DNA of 64,000 nt, from contig JAFTEM010000021.1 of assembly GCA_017453665.1 (NCBI GenBank), positions 13,717 to 77,716 of the forward strand, given 5' to 3'. The position numbers and the translations under genes were made by a program. The DNA comes from a bacterium (lineage in GTDB: Bacteria > Patescibacteria > JAEDAM01 > Absconditabacterales > Absconditicoccaceae). How positions within the stretch are numbered: the stretch's first letter is position 1; the number at the start of each line of letters is the position of its first letter. The notes beneath the pieces were generated by a model. The model was not told where the DNA came from and ran no database searches. It saw only the letters and a program-made list of their open reading frames with translations. This document shows positions 45,321 to 58,729 of this stretch, piece after piece.

Positions 45321-46967
45321 TTAAATAAGGTCTTCTTGGAAAATAGGATAAAGATTATATTTTCTTTTGTTTGTTATTTTAGAGTTTCGGTCTTGATAGA
45401 GTTTACATTCTTTTCTGACTAAATCTTCTAATATTCAAGTATAATTCATTTCTACAAAAATTAATTGTTGGATTGTTTGCTTATTCTCCTCTAAAAACTT
45501 TTTTAATCTTTTATCAAATGGATAGAATGACTTGATTATAATAAGTCATAACTCCTCTTTTCATTTTAGATATTCTTGTATTGGATAACGATTAATTCCC
45601 ATCGTCACATAGAAATTTTTAGCGTTAGGATTTATAATTTCGTATCCATAGAAGGATTCATTAAACTCTTTTTCAACAAAAGTTTCTAGTTTTCTCATCC
45701 TCTTTTCTACCATTGCTTTTTTCATTGAAGGTTCTTCGTTTGTGAATCAATACTCGTCGTGTTCATAAGAACTTGCAATGAATGTAGTATTTTCTTCTCA
45801 AGGAATGGCATATGGAGAGATTCAATTTTCGGTAATTTCATATCTTTTATAAGTGTCTTTTTCTTCAGCTTGTGTTTTTTCTCCTCTTTTTGGTGGTTCA
45901 GGAATTAATGTTTTTGGATCAATACTTAAATAACTTTCCGAAAATTGTTTATCAACAAGCATAATAACGGGATGTTGATAGGTATCAGACCAATTTAATG
46001 CCTTTCAAACAAAATTATATACTTCTTGGAACGTTGATGGAGCAAAAACAATTGGTTCAGTTTCTCAAAAACTTGCATTTAGTGCATAATTAAGATCTGA
46101 TTGTCCAGTAAAAGTTGGGGTTCATGTACTTGGACCATCTCTTTGAGAAAGGATATAGACTCCTCATATTTCTGCTTGATTTGAAAAAGCTATTGATTCT
46201 GTCATTAAAGCAAATCATCCACCACTTGTTCAACACATTGCCCTCTTTCATGCATATTTTGCTCAAAGCATTGCCATACTTACGGCTATTTCGTCTTCTC
46301 CTTGATAGAAGATTACATTTTTATCCTTTACAATCTCGTCTATAATTGATGAAGCTGGCGTCATTGGATATGCAGCATAGAATTCTAAGCCACTTGCTAT
46401 TGCTCATTGTGCGATTAATTCATTTCCATATTTTATCAATTTCTTTTCTCCTATCGGTGTATCAAAATTAATAATTTTACAAGCACTTCATCCACATTGA
46501 AGAACATATTCATATCAATGTTCTAAATCTTCATAATTTTGTTGCATCTTCTCTTCTGTAAGATTTTTTTGTGCAAATTGTTTTTTTAACACTTCTTTTC
46601 CTTCTTCTAATGGAATTCCGAAGATTCTTATCGCTGATCCAAAAGCAAAGGTGTTTTTATACGTGCATTTTTCATCCTTAAACATAAAGGTGTTTTGTAA
46701 GTCATAGAGTGAAGTATTTTTTTCGATTGCATAAGGATCATAAGCTAGAAAGTAGTCTATTTTTTTTGTAATAAAGATTTCTTCTTTATTTGAGATATAC
46801 AGAAAAAAACAATTATTTTCTCCTTTAATAACAGATGCATATTCTTTATCAGCATAAACCGTATATCATTTATTTGCAAGGACCTCAGCTAAAAGAAGTC
46901 ACGCTGTGTTTACTCAAGATCAAGCTGGTCATGAGAATCATATACTTACTTGCATAACTCTATTCAT
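45321..46967 (-). CDS. korA: 2-oxoacid:ferredoxin oxidoreductase alpha subunit with fused gamma domain
   Basis: The first 180 residues are the gamma-type domain (VSIGFSGPAGSGVNTAWLLLAEV), and the rest is the alpha subunit: [47 protein letters not shown], and SQRDGPSTGTPTFTGQSDLNYAL. With the beta subunit it would convert a 2-oxoacid plus CoA to acyl-CoA, CO2 and reduced ferredoxin. The start at 46967 (MNRVMQVSI) or 46955 is possible. In an organism with little central carbon metabolism this is a notable redox enzyme. Confidence 0.92.
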
Positions 46968-47095
46968 AATGTATAAATATGTATTGTAGTGTATATCAAA
47001 AAGAGGGCGAAAAGAAAGTGGAATTTTTTGCTCTTTTTTTTCTTAGAGAAAACCATATTATGAAGCTCCAATTTTTATTATCAATTTTGTTGTTT

Positions 47096-48295
47096 ATGCA
47101 GCCTGAGGATCTTCTTCTTTCATCATATAATTACAATCTTCCAGATAAGCAAATAGCCCAGGTGCCATCAGTTCCTGCCCATAATGCAAAAATGCTTATT
47201 TGTACGCCTAATCAAAATAGAGGGTATGATTTTCAGCATAAAAGCTTTATTGAGTTGGCAGAACAATTAGATGATAAGTATCTTATTTTCTTAAATAGAA
47301 CTAAAGTTTTTAAAGCTAGAATACCTCTTCATTGAGTAAAAATTATCAGAAAAAGTTGAAAGGAATATATGATAACCGACTGAGAAATTTTTGTTTATCG
47401 TATTATTTCTGAAAAGAAGTTTGAGTGTCTTGTCTCTGATTCTAAAAATTTTAGACCTTGAAGTAGAATTTTTTTTGAAAATAACATTATTCTTGAAAGT
47501 GAAGCATTTACTGAAAATTGAATTTTGTTTAGTATTAATTGTGAATCTATTTTTTCTTTTCTTGAGGCATTAGGAGAGATGCCACTCCCTCCTTATATCA
47601 AATATGAAAAAGAAAAGGAGCAATGGTATCAAACTTTTTTTGCCGAAGAAATTGGGTCTGCCGCTGCACCTACAGCATCACTTCATTTTACTCCATTGCT
47701 TGTAAAAAAATTACAAGAACAATGAGTGACATTACATTATCTTTGTTTGCATGTTGGACTTGGGACTTTCAAGCCTGTGTATGAAGAACATATAGAAAAT
47801 CAAAAGCTTCATTTTGAACCAATGATTATTTCAAAATCGATTCGAGAAACTATTTATACTGCAAAAATAGAAACAAAGATTTTCTTACCTATTTGAACAA
47901 CAATGATAAGATATCTTGAATCACTTCCTTATATTTGGAAATTCCTTAAAAAGAAAGCTTATCTTCCTGAAATTCCTTCACAGGTAGCTCAATGGCGAGA
48001 TGAGTTATGCTCTAAGATACCAGAATCTCTTGTTGATGATTTTATTCCAGATCAAGAAATTCAATATAATGAACATCAAGATTTAATTATTCAAACAAGA
48101 CTATTTATTAGACCTTGAATTCCTTTTTATTTAGTTGATGAACTTATTACCAATTTTCATCTTCCTAAATCTTCTCTTATGATGCTTATTTCTGCATTTA
48201 TGTGAAGGAAAAATCTTCTTGAATGTTATCAAGAAGCTATAAATCATGATTATAAATTTTATAGTTTTTGAGACTGAATGTGGGTAAGAGGCTAG
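47096..48295 (+). CDS. queA: S-adenosylmethionine:tRNA ribosyltransferase-isomerase QueA
   Basis: Makes epoxyqueuosine from preQ1 in t[26 protein letters not shown] at the start, [48 protein letters not shown] and [11 protein letters not shown] are all diagnostic. At 399 residues it is longer than usual (about 340-360), owing to a helical insert at about 265-320. In-frame ATGs also exist at 47060 and 46979; the chosen start best matches the family. Its stop overlaps the stop of the convergent HemW-like gene in a shared CTAG. Confidence 0.94.
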
Positions 48296-49539
48296 ATTTC
48301 TTGCATAATATCTGTAAGGATAGCATTAAAGACATCCATTCAATTATCTGTTAGCACTAATCTATCTCAATCAAAAATAAGAAGGTTTTCTTCTTGGTAA
48401 CGAAGGAGTTTCTCTTTATATTTTGGGACTAATATTTTTCCGTAATTTTTAATATTTTCTACTCCTCTATCTGTTCTTAAACCTAAGAAAAATGATTCTA
48501 TAAGATAATCTTTTTCTCATAAATTTTGGGTTTCTTTCTCATCAAGGAACTTTCATCCTATATACTTTTCTAAATCTGTGGTATTCTTAAATCTGACAGC
48601 TTTTTCGTCTTTGGTTATTCATAAATAGTCTTTTAATCCTTCTGTCATATCTTTTTGATTAAAGAATGATGCTGAATTAAGTCCTAGTCCTAAATAACTT
48701 TCCATTTCCCGATAGACTCTATTATGAATACTTGATTTTCCTGCTAATGCAAAATTAGAGATTTCATATCTTGAGTATCCTGCTTCTAAAAGAATTTCTT
48801 TTAATAATGAAAATTCTTCATAGATTTCATCATCTGTTCAAAAATAAGCTCATGAAATAAGTTTTTCTGGCTGTTTTTTCTTTCGAACTTGATGATCGAA
48901 AAGTTCCAGTGTATAAAGAGAAAAACTATCTGCAAATCAAGAATTTACAAAATCATGGAAGAATTCTAATGCAGGTTGTGTCCGAAGATATGGATTCCCT
49001 TTTTTACTTTTATTTCGTTTTCAGAATGCGATAAAATCGAAATTAAATACTGTTGTATCTTCTTTTAGTGGTCTTAATCCTCTCAAAAAATCTACTAAAC
49101 CTATAAATGAAGATTTTCTTCATGCAAGGCTTAATACTTCGTTATCAAAGCTTTGAATTCAGAATGAGAATCTTATTCTAGGATAACGTTTTCAAAATTG
49201 TTTCTGTAATCATTGAATTATTTCATAAATTTCTTCTTCTGGGTAGGGATTAAATTCAAAGCTTAACTCTCATAAATCTTCTAGATTGAAGTGCTGTTCA
49301 ACGTAGGAAATTAACTCTATTAGTTTTTCTTTCCCTAATAAATTTGGCGTTCCTCCTCCAAAATATAAGGTTTTTAGTGACGGCTTATTAAGGATATTTC
49401 AATAAAAATGTATCTCATCTTTTAATGCTTGCAAGTAAGTATCTACTTTTTCTTTTTTTTCTCCTATGGGGAAAGAGGTAAATGCACAATACTTACATTT
49501 AGACTGACAAAATGGGATATGAATATACAATGAAAGCAT
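48292..49539 (-). CDS. hemW: HemW/HemN-like radical SAM protein
   Basis: A radical SAM enzyme with the CxxxCxxC cluster motif in IHIPFCQSKCKYCAF (residues 6-20), then LYFGGGTPNLLG, FEFNPYPEEE, RIRFSFGIQSFDNEVL and a C-terminal HemN-like domain (SNFALAGKSSIHN). HemW binds heme and passes it on; many HemN-like proteins do not oxidise coproporphyrinogen. At 415 residues it fits. No other heme gene is in the window. Its stop overlaps QueA's. Confidence 0.88.
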
Positions 49540-49559
49540 GGTATAGAGAGCTATTTAAA

Positions 49560-49961
49560 TTACTTTTTTGAATATTTAGCATTTCAGAAAGCTAAAATTC
49601 ATAGGAATATTGGATTAATAAGGAGTAATCACAATGCGAAAAGCCATGATTGTCAGAATCTTTTTGAGACATCAAAGAATGAAACAATCATAACAATTCC
49701 AAATAATGGAGGGAATATCATCGTTAATAATCGCCATCATGATCTCCCTGCTGTTTTAAGCCATAAATATACGTTGTATATAGGAATAATAGCCCCTCGT
49801 CAATGATAATGTGCTTTATTAAAAATTTTTCGTAAACATATAATCGTAAAAACAAAAATAAGTCATGAGAGAATACTTGAAGATGTTGACCATGATGAAA
49901 CATGTATTCCTATTGTCTGAAAATAAGTTCCATCAAATCAAAGGACCATCGATTCTGGCAT
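49560..49961 (-). CDS. DUF5684-like small membrane protein, 133 aa
   Basis: Four or so membrane segments with the DUF5684 pattern: RGAIIPIYNVYLWLKTAGRSGW (about residues 60-82), then LLTMIFPPLFGIVMIV, FDVSKRFGQSWLFALGLLLI and FLGILAFGNAKY. The frame opens at 49961, just after a TAG. Function unknown; the family is common in small-genome bacteria. A different-frame ORF at 49910-50119 overlaps it and is rejected. Most glycines in the second half are TGA. Confidence 0.78.
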
Positions 49962-50153
49962 AATTTCAACAAAAGAAAATAAAAATAACTATGTTTTATG
50001 ACTATAGGAATTCTTAAATGAATATCAAATCTTAAATTAAAGCTGTTGTGAAAAAGGACGAAGAAAATATTGTTTTTCAGTATCAAAACAATAAACTCTA
50101 GCTTGCTTAAAAAGTGCATATTTTTTATACGATAAATTTTTTCTTTAATTCCT

Positions 50154-51395
50154 ATGAAAAAGCCAAGTATTGTTGCTCCATGAGGGTCTTATCAAAAAGC
50201 GTTAACTGCTGCTAGATTCTGAGCTGAAGAAGTTTATATGTGAGTTCCTTTTACTTCTCTACGTATGAGACAAAATAAAATTCTCGATTTCGATGAATTA
50301 AAAAGAACTGTTGATTGAGTACACGCTTGCTGATCAAGAGCTTTTTTAACAATGAATATTTTTCCTAGAAATACTGATATTAAAATTTTTGAATCTACTG
50401 TAGAAAAAATTGCTGATGTTTGAGCTGATGCTATTATTTTTTCTGATCCTTGAACATTCCATATCTTAAAAAAATATCTACCTAATACCCATTTACATTT
50501 AAGTACTCAGACTTCGACACTCAACTACTCTGCCGTAAAGTTTTGGTATGATCTTTGAGTAAAGAGAGTTGTGTTAGCACGTGAGCTTCATATAAGAGAA
50601 ATTGAAGAAATCAAAAAACAAGTACCTGATATGGAATTAGAAATCTTTGTTCATGGAGCGATGTGCATGAGTTATTCATGACGCTGTCTTCTTTGAGATT
50701 ATATGAATGGAAGACCTTGAAATAAATGAGAATGTTCTCATGCTTGTAGATTTAAATACAAGGTTTGGTTAGAAGAAGAAAGAAGGCCTTGAAAATTATT
50801 TCAGATTCAAGAGGAAGAAGATGGGACTAATTATATCCTTTCTTCAAAAGATCTTTGTACAATTGATAGATTATGAGAACTTCTACCATTTGTTGATGCC
50901 ATGAAAATTGAGGGAAGAAGTAAGTCTGAATTCTATGTTGGAGCGCTTGTAAAAGCATATAAACATGTTAGAGATGCACTCCTAGAAAATAAAGAAATTG
51001 ACCCTTCTATTAAAAATCTTGTTAATGTGATTCCTCATAGAGAGTATCGATCTTGATTCTTATTTAATGATTTACAGGATTTCCCTGAAATAGAAAGTTT
51101 TACTACACAAACAAGTCCTTGACCATTGTTTAATAGAAATTATTTTTGAATTATTGAAGATGATTTTATTGAACTTGATTGAAAGAAATATTTTAAATAT
51201 TCTCCTAAAGAAGTGGTTGAGAAAGGAACTAAACTTAACTATCTTAGCCCTTCTTCATCATGAGAACTTGTAATTGAAGACCTTGTGAATGAAAAATGAA
51301 AAATATTAGAAAAATGAACCTGTAATACTCCAGATATTTATGTAAGAGCAAATATACCTCTTTGTTGATGAGAACTTCTTTATATACCAAATTAG
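50154..51395 (+). CDS. Peptidase U32 family protein
   Basis: The U32 family collagenase/RNA-hydroxylation type, 413 residues. An APGGSYQKALTAARFGAEEVYMG start (all loop glycines partly TGA), LHLSTQTSTLN, and the signature ELEIFVHGAMCMSYSGRCLLGDYMNGR with GECSHACRFKY, whose four cysteines may bind an FeS cluster as in RlhA/TrhP. It is thus more likely an RNA-hydroxylation enzyme than a protease. It heads the envelope block and is followed by the LtaS-like gene 3 bp later. Confidence 0.9.
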
Positions 51396-51398
51396 TCT

Positions 51399-54266
51399 AT
51401 GCTTTCCCTTTTTAAGAAGAGAACTTTATCATTAAAATCGTTTGTTGTTTTTTGATTCCTTTTTTTGTTATTAGCTAAACTTATTTTAGTAGGAAGCACT
51501 TATTCATTTGCTTTTTCTCAGTTAAGTTTTTATCAAACGCTTTATTATTTTTTCTCTCTATTCCAAGAAGATTTACTTATTTTTGGACTAAGTCTTGTTT
51601 TCGTATTCATTATTTCAAAGATAAAAAGTTGGTGGATAAAATGGATTTTTTTTGTTTTAATAGCTGCTCTTTTTGCGCTCTATCTTGCTGATATGCTTGT
51701 TATTCTCTTTTTTCAGCAAAGATTACTCATAAGCTCTTGAAGTAGTTTTTTATCTGCTTGAACGAATATTCTCTCTTTTTATGTCCTTGTTTTTATTCTC
51801 TGCATCTGATTTTTTATCTTATTTGTTCGTCTTGTTTTAAGGATTATTTGAATAAATGTTTGAGATAAAGGAATAATTTCTCTTCTTATTATTTCTATTC
51901 TTCTTTATGCACTTCCTTTTCCAACCTTTAATTTTGTTGGAGTAGATTTACCAAATCAAAATATTCTTTCCTTACTTGTTAGTCAATCTTATACCATCCC
52001 TCTTTCTTCTAGCAATACCGAAAATGCAACACTTTCACTTGAGAAAATTGATGTACCTGATGAAGAAATGCAATTCTTGTTAAAAAAGAAAGAATGGTGG
52101 TATTGATTAGCTCATGATGATCCAGAAAGAGTTTTTGAAAGTTTTCAGACTTCTTCTTTAACAAAACTAACAGATGAATATTGAAATAATTATGTATTTG
52201 AAATTCTAGCTGAAGCGACGAAAAATAAACCGGAATTAGCGTTCCTTTATCTTGATTCTTATAAGGACTGGAAAGATAGTAATGGTAAAACTATTGTTAA
52301 AGATCTTCTACATATTGCTATCCAATATGATCCAGAATTAGCTTTCAAATACCTCGAAAAATATGAAAATTATGTTGAAGACCATGAAAAAATAGCAAAA
52401 AGTTTATTACAATATGCTGCTCAGGTCTATCAAGCACCACTTACCTTTGACCAACTCTTTACGGAAGTTGATGGAAGAAATAATAAAAGTAATGTTATTC
52501 TTGTCTTTTTAGAATCTGCCTCATCTGTTGATTCTCGAAAGTTTTGAGCATTAAATGATAGGCTTCCTTGACTAGATAAGGTAAGTAATGATTGAACATC
52601 TTTTATGAATATACATGCTAATTGAATGGCTTCTGATATGTGACACATTGCCACACTTTTATGAGTTGAGCCATTAGAGTTTGATTATGAATGAACAAGA
52701 TATCAGAATTTTACTTGATTCGATACCCCTCTTGCAGGCTTCTTTAATGAGCTTTGATATTCAACAACATTCTTAAGTACTGCTAGTTTAGATTTCCTTG
52801 GTCAAAGAAATTTCTTAGAGAACGTATGATATACAACAATTATTTGAGAAGAAGCGTTTGAGAAAAGACCTAAATATACTTTTGATGCAGCACCTGATGG
52901 TGATCTTTATGATAAAGCTATTGATATCGTTAATGCTCAGACTTGAAGTTTCTTTTTAACTCTTCAAACGATATCATCACATACTCCTTATGATACTCCG
53001 TACTGACATACTATGGAGAGTATGTATCGTTATGAAGATGATAGTTTCTCTAAATTCTATCAAGAATTAAAAGAGACAAACTTTTTTAATAATGGTATTC
53101 TCATTGTTATTTGAGATCATCGTAAGATGACTCCTTTAGAAGACAAAGAGTTTGCTAAACGATGAACTACAGCTGCAGCTAAGATTATTGGATTTATCAT
53201 TTGAAAAAATATCCCTGCTCGCACTTTAGCGAATGGTATTTATCAGCAAACCGATCTTTTCTATTCTCTTGTTCGCGAGTTCTGATCTTGAAAAGTTGAA
53301 GTATTACAACACTACAATGATTTATTCTCTAAGGAGCTTTCAAGGAAGTGGAGCTTAAAACAACGGTATGAGGACAGAAAGATGAATATTGCTAATAGCG
53401 ATTGAAAAGAAGGAGTACTCGATTTAAACCGTATGAAAATTACTGATTGAGCTGAATATTTCCCTGAAGACGATATTCTTAATTATGTTAAACTTTCTTT
53501 GGATTATCAGAAAGAGCATCTTGAAGGAACAGGTGAAACAAAAAATAATAGGGTGATTCTTATTTCACATAGAGGAATTACGAAGAATGCGACAGAGAAT
53601 TCTCTTAATGCGTTTAAGGCAGCGTATAATGCTTGAGCTGATTGAGTTGAGTTAGATGTAAACGCTACTAGAGATTGAAAACTCGTCGTTTATCATTGAC
53701 CAAAGCTTTATGGGCAGACTCAATGCGTCAATGAGATGAGAGATATTTGTGATATTGATTGGGATGAAGTTAAAGAATGTCTCCTCAATGATTGAGAAGA
53801 AATTATGCTTCTTGAAGATGCGTTGCCACAGATTAAGAATTTATTCTCTTATATCTTCCTTGATTTTAAGGTTTGAGAAGGTGAAAATTGTCAGATAGAT
53901 ACTGAAGCACTTTTCGATGAAACGATTCAACTTATTCAAAAAGATAAGATGGATGCTAAAATTATCTTCTCATCTTATAATGAAAATATTTCAAAGATTC
54001 TAAGTAAAAGATGAGATCTTATTTCTGCGTTAGATACCTATACTCTAGCAGATCTTGATGAATTACCTTGAAGTTATTTCTCTTATTTTATGACTCCTGC
54101 TGAAAATTATTCTGAGACTTTAGTACAAAGACTTCAAAGGTATATGGTTGATCCTGTAGCTTATACCGTCAATGATATTCCGACTCTAAAGAAACTTCAA
54201 GAACTAGGGGTTCGTTTTATTATGACTGATGAATTTGAAGAATTAAAACAAGCTTTGGAACAGTAA
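51399..54266 (+). CDS. LtaS-like sulfatase-fold phosphotransferase fused to a GDPD domain, 955 aa
   Basis: Five or so N-terminal membrane segments (residues 1-190), a linker, an alkaline-phosphatase/sulfatase domain (about residues 360-600) and a C-terminal glycerophosphodiester phosphodiesterase (about 720-955). The sulfatase part has NVILVFLESASSVD, then a nucleophile region ANGMASDMGHI, SHTPYDTP and IVIGDHRKMTP. The position of the LtaS nucleophile Thr appears to be Ala (GMASD), with Ser beside it. The GDPD has LISHRG (His724) and ELDVN. The fusion suggests handling of glycerol-phosphate polymers. Confidence 0.87.
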
Positions 54267-54306
54267 CTCTTATTTATAACTCCTCTCTTTTATACTTAAG
54301 CAATCA

Positions 54307-55926
54307 ATGTCTTCATCGCATAAACTTGTAATTAAAGATGCTCTTTGGCAACTCTTCTGAAGAATAGTGAGTGCGCTTTTTTGATTTGTTATTACTAAGA
54401 TTATTTCTTCTTATCTTTGACCTTTAAGATATTGAGACTATTGAACAATTTTTAGATTTTTTGCTCGGTGGACAGCATTAGTTGATTTTTGAATTTATGT
54501 TATTGCTGTAAAACAGCTATGAGCTATAAAAAATAAGGCCTATGGTGATTGAACAGAAATCCCTGCACTAGATCCGAATTCTGAACTTTCTCAAACATAT
54601 TGAAAATTCGTATGAACTAGGATTTTTCTTATCATCGTTATTTATACTATAGCTATTGTAACTGCTTATCTTATTCCTGCATATACTTCAAACCCATTTA
54701 TTATCTGGGGACTTCCACTTGCAATGTGTTATTCTGCTAGTAATATGTATGCTTGAATTCAGCAGTTACCACTTCAGATATTCTGGAAGATGAAGAGGTT
54801 GACCTGGTCACTTATTATCGCAAGATTTTCGCAGCTTATCGTTCTTTTACCTGTTGTCTTCTATTTCTTCTCAAACATTGATTTCCAAGAATCTACAGCC
54901 ACAACGCCTTTTATGATTCTCGCTTTTTGTTTGGTAGTATTTTCTGTTGTTGCAAGTTCGCTTGGTCAGAATGTCGAGATGCATCTTAGGACAAAAGATC
55001 TTCTTCCATTAAAAATAAATATTCATATTCCTTTTATTAAAGAGCTTCTTAAAAAGAATTGGAAGTATTGATTCTCATACTTTTTTAGTAGTTTCCACAC
55101 GCTCTTAGTGCTTATGTTTTTATGATGGTTTTTCCCAACCGCACAAGGATTTAAATATGCTTGAATTTGGGCGCTTGCATTATCGTTAATAGAGATTCTA
55201 TTGATTATTCCTTCTTCATTAGGGAATAGCCTACTTCATAAAATTCCTCATTATTCAGATGAAAATAAAAAGAGGTCGCTTGGAAATCTTATGCTTTTAG
55301 TTTGATGGATTTGAGCTATTATTGCCATTAATTTCTGGGTATTTGCTGAAGATATTATTGTCTTTGTTTCAAGTAAATCATTTTTAGGAACTCGAGATAG
55401 TATCGCTAATTGGTGATCAAATCAAGTACTTCCTTTCTTAGGAATTGTTCTTGTTTTGAGTTTTATCAAACAGGTTTATAATTATCTATTTGTAGCTTTA
55501 GAAAAACAAAATCTCTTGTTTTGAATTAATCTTGTTTGAGTAGTATTATGAGCTATTGTTTGAGTCTTTTTAATCCCAAAATATGGACTCCTCTGAGGAG
55601 TTATCACTCAAGTTTTTATTGAAAGCATGTTCACGTTCTGAGCTATTAGGTTAGGAGCTGCTAAAAATCTTACTCCTTTGTTTGAGAAGAAACCACTTCT
55701 TCAATTGCTTGGAATTTTAGTACTCTTCTCTTTTATTTGATATTTTATTCATGAATATCTTATTTGAGCAAGAGGAGTTGGAATATCATTATTTAGTATG
55801 CAGTTAGGTGTTTGAGCACGAGAAATGATTCGCTTTTTTATTATAGCTATTATTTATAATCTTATCTTACTTTGACTTAGTATTCCTGCTATTAAAAAGG
55901 TAGCTAAAGGACTTACAAGTGATTAA
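54307..55926 (+). CDS. Polysaccharide flippase (MOP/Wzx-like), 539 aa
   Basis: About twelve to fourteen membrane segments and the MATE/MVF/Wzx layout: ALWQLFGRIVSALFGFVITKIISSYLGPLRYGDYGTIF opens it, with later repeats (LGNSLLHKIP, LGIVLVLSFIKQVYNY, GLLGGVITQVFIES). Such proteins move lipid-linked sugars across the membrane. It lies 40 bp after the LtaS-GDPD gene and before another membrane protein, so it fits a surface polymer or glycan export unit. The flipped substrate is unknown. Confidence 0.85.
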
Positions 55927-55947
55927 TATTTATTTAGAAAATCCCTC

Positions 55948-56832
55948 ATGTTTAAAGAGATACTTCAAAAATCAGTACGTATCCTCTTAGAACGCCCACA
56001 AATTGTTAGGCTGGGATTTTTCACATTACTCTGTTTTTCTATTGTACGTCTTTATTATATTGTGTATTATTTTAACAATATCCTTATTTGGAAATATGAA
56101 AGTTGAGTACAGATTTCTGATGCTTTAATGTATTTTATTACAACACTTAATGATCATCATGCGATATGGAGTGTGGTTATCGCTATACTTATTATCATTG
56201 TTTGATATCTTTGGTTATATCCTATAGGACAAGCTGCTGTTGTTAATGCTTTGGATAAACCAGAGAAAAGTTCTATGTATGCTTTCTGAAAAGGTTTGAA
56301 TAGGTTTTTCCCTATGCTTGAGTATTGAGGACTCTCTATTCCTTTTGGATTATTTACCTTTGCTACTGTTATCATAAGACTTAACTTGATGGACGTTCTC
56401 GATAATGTTTTTGTTCAGATTGTTATTGGAATATGGTTGCTTATGGTTGTTCTAGCAAGTGTTTTATGGCAATATGCTCCAATTATTATTGCACTCGAGG
56501 GATGTCAGGTTTTTGATGCTATTAAAAAAAGTACAAGAGTTGCAGCTAGTAATATTATGTTATCTATCAAATTAATGCTTGTTGAATTCCTTTTATTATT
56601 TAGATTTCTTATTACTTGAGTTCTTATTGTAGGAATACCGCTTTGACTTGTTTATTTAGCGGTTTGGCTTGATATTCTAGGGAATTCGTTTGTTGAATGA
56701 TTAATATGGATTGTTGCAGCTTGTCTTCTTCTTTTCCTTTCTTATATTAACTGTATTATTGAAACATTCTTTCTTACCTATTGGTATGTTGCATTTAAAG
56801 TTATTCAAGAAGAAGAGAGTAAAAAAGAATAA
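55948..56832 (+). CDS. Polytopic membrane protein, GDPD-membrane-domain-like, 294 aa
   Basis: Six or so membrane helices with the pattern YAPIIIALEGCQVFDAIKKSTRVAASNIMLSIKLM (about residues 170-205) found in membrane-domain families often attached to GDPD proteins. That a GDPD domain occurs in the LtaS-like gene two genes upstream supports joint action. It follows the flippase by 21 bp. Function unproven. Confidence 0.72.
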
Positions 56833-56858
56833 GCTAGAAGGAAAAACTCCTAGCTTAT
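56829..56858 (+). terminator. Possible terminator after the envelope block
   Basis: A 9-bp stem (ATAAGCTAG at 56829-56837 with CTAGCTTAT at 56850-56858). T-rich sequence follows only after about 10 bases, so it is a weak candidate on the plus strand. Beyond it, up to trpS, I see no gene. Confidence 0.45.
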
Positions 56859-57092
56859 GTTCTGGTCTTTTCTATTTTTTTTACCGAGAGTCTATTTCTC
56901 ATCATCAAGAACAACCCTTGAGAGATGTTTTAATTGGTCCTTTCTCATAACGATTTTCGTATTTGTTTTTTAGCACTATTGCTAGCACATACACAATGAT
57001 TGATTATTAAAAATGTCAAGGCATTATAGCTTGCAACTTCCTTATAATTCTTTAATCTTGGTCTTTGGAAAAATAGTTTTACTTATCATTTT

Positions 57093-58082
<990 letters not shown>

Positions 58083-58085
58083 CAA

Positions 58086-58111
58086 AAAAGTTCACGAATG
58101 TGAACTTTTTT
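58086..58111 (+). terminator. Bidirectional terminator between trpS and the DUF2207 gene
   Basis: A 10-bp perfect stem (AAAAGTTCAC at 58086-58095 with GTGAACTTTT at 58100-58109), GAAT loop, with T-rich sequence on both strands. Confidence 0.85.
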
Positions 58112-58643
58112 ATCGACTTCATCATCCTCAACCTCATCATCCTCATCAACTTGATCAAGAAGAACTTCAGCTTGAGCTAAATCATGAGCTAGATCATCGT
58201 CATGAATCATCTGATGAAACTTTTGCTAAAATCCCCTCTCAAACCCCAAATGTTGCATGGCTTATGTTGTAAGTTGAAGATGATAACAAAGAATTATAAC
58301 CTGATGTATTTGGAATCAACTCAGTTCCAATATTCGCAGTTGATGCAATCGCCTTACTCTTCTTTATCCAATAATCCCCTATTCATAACGCTAAAGCAAA
58401 AGGAAGTATTTTTTCAAAATATTTAGGATCATCTTTTGTTAATTGTTCTAGTTTTTCATCCTCAACCGCTGAAAGATATTTTCTAAAACCATTAATTTGT
58501 TCTAGGATTTCTCTTCATTCTTGTGTTAAGAATCATTCTTCATCTCTCGTTTTTCGTGATTCACGCCAAGAATAATAAAGATACTTTATTAAAACAATAG
58601 TTAAATAAATAGCAAAATATGCTGCTCATGCATTTGAATCCAT
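58110..58643 (-). CDS. DUF2207 protein, C-terminal part (separated by a frameshift)
   Basis: The -1 frame after the break at 58733-58738 encodes the rest of DUF2207. First comes a membrane stretch (DTYDFRLLFIVLGTFILGM, partly before this ORF's first ATG), then LTQEGREILEQINGFRKYL, DPKYFEKILPFALALGIGDYW, and finally a Ser/Gly tail ending in ten consecutive glycines, seven of them TGA, followed by SR. The C-terminal tail is a classical feature of this family. Coding similarity continues upstream to the frameshift at about 58732, so this is not an independent gene but the second half of the gene below. Confidence 0.7.
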
Positions 58644-58729
58644 TCAAAGGATAAAGGTTCCCAGCACTATAAATAGCAAACGGAAATCATAAGTATCTTT
58701 ATTTTCATAAATTCCATGATATCCAGGGA

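Noticed and set aside
49910..50119. Minus-strand ORF of 69 codons
   Set aside because: It overlaps the DUF5684 gene start in another frame and has an AT-rich, low-complexity composition.
56711..56950. Plus-strand ORF of 79 codons across the end of the envelope block
   Set aside because: Its first half is a shifted frame of the membrane protein gene; the part after 56832 is unrelated and ends in the trpS upstream gap.
56850..56990. Short minus-strand frame ending in KTSLKGCSGGGEIDSR
   Set aside because: About 35-45 codons with only GTG/ATT starts and no recognisable family; too little to call a gene.
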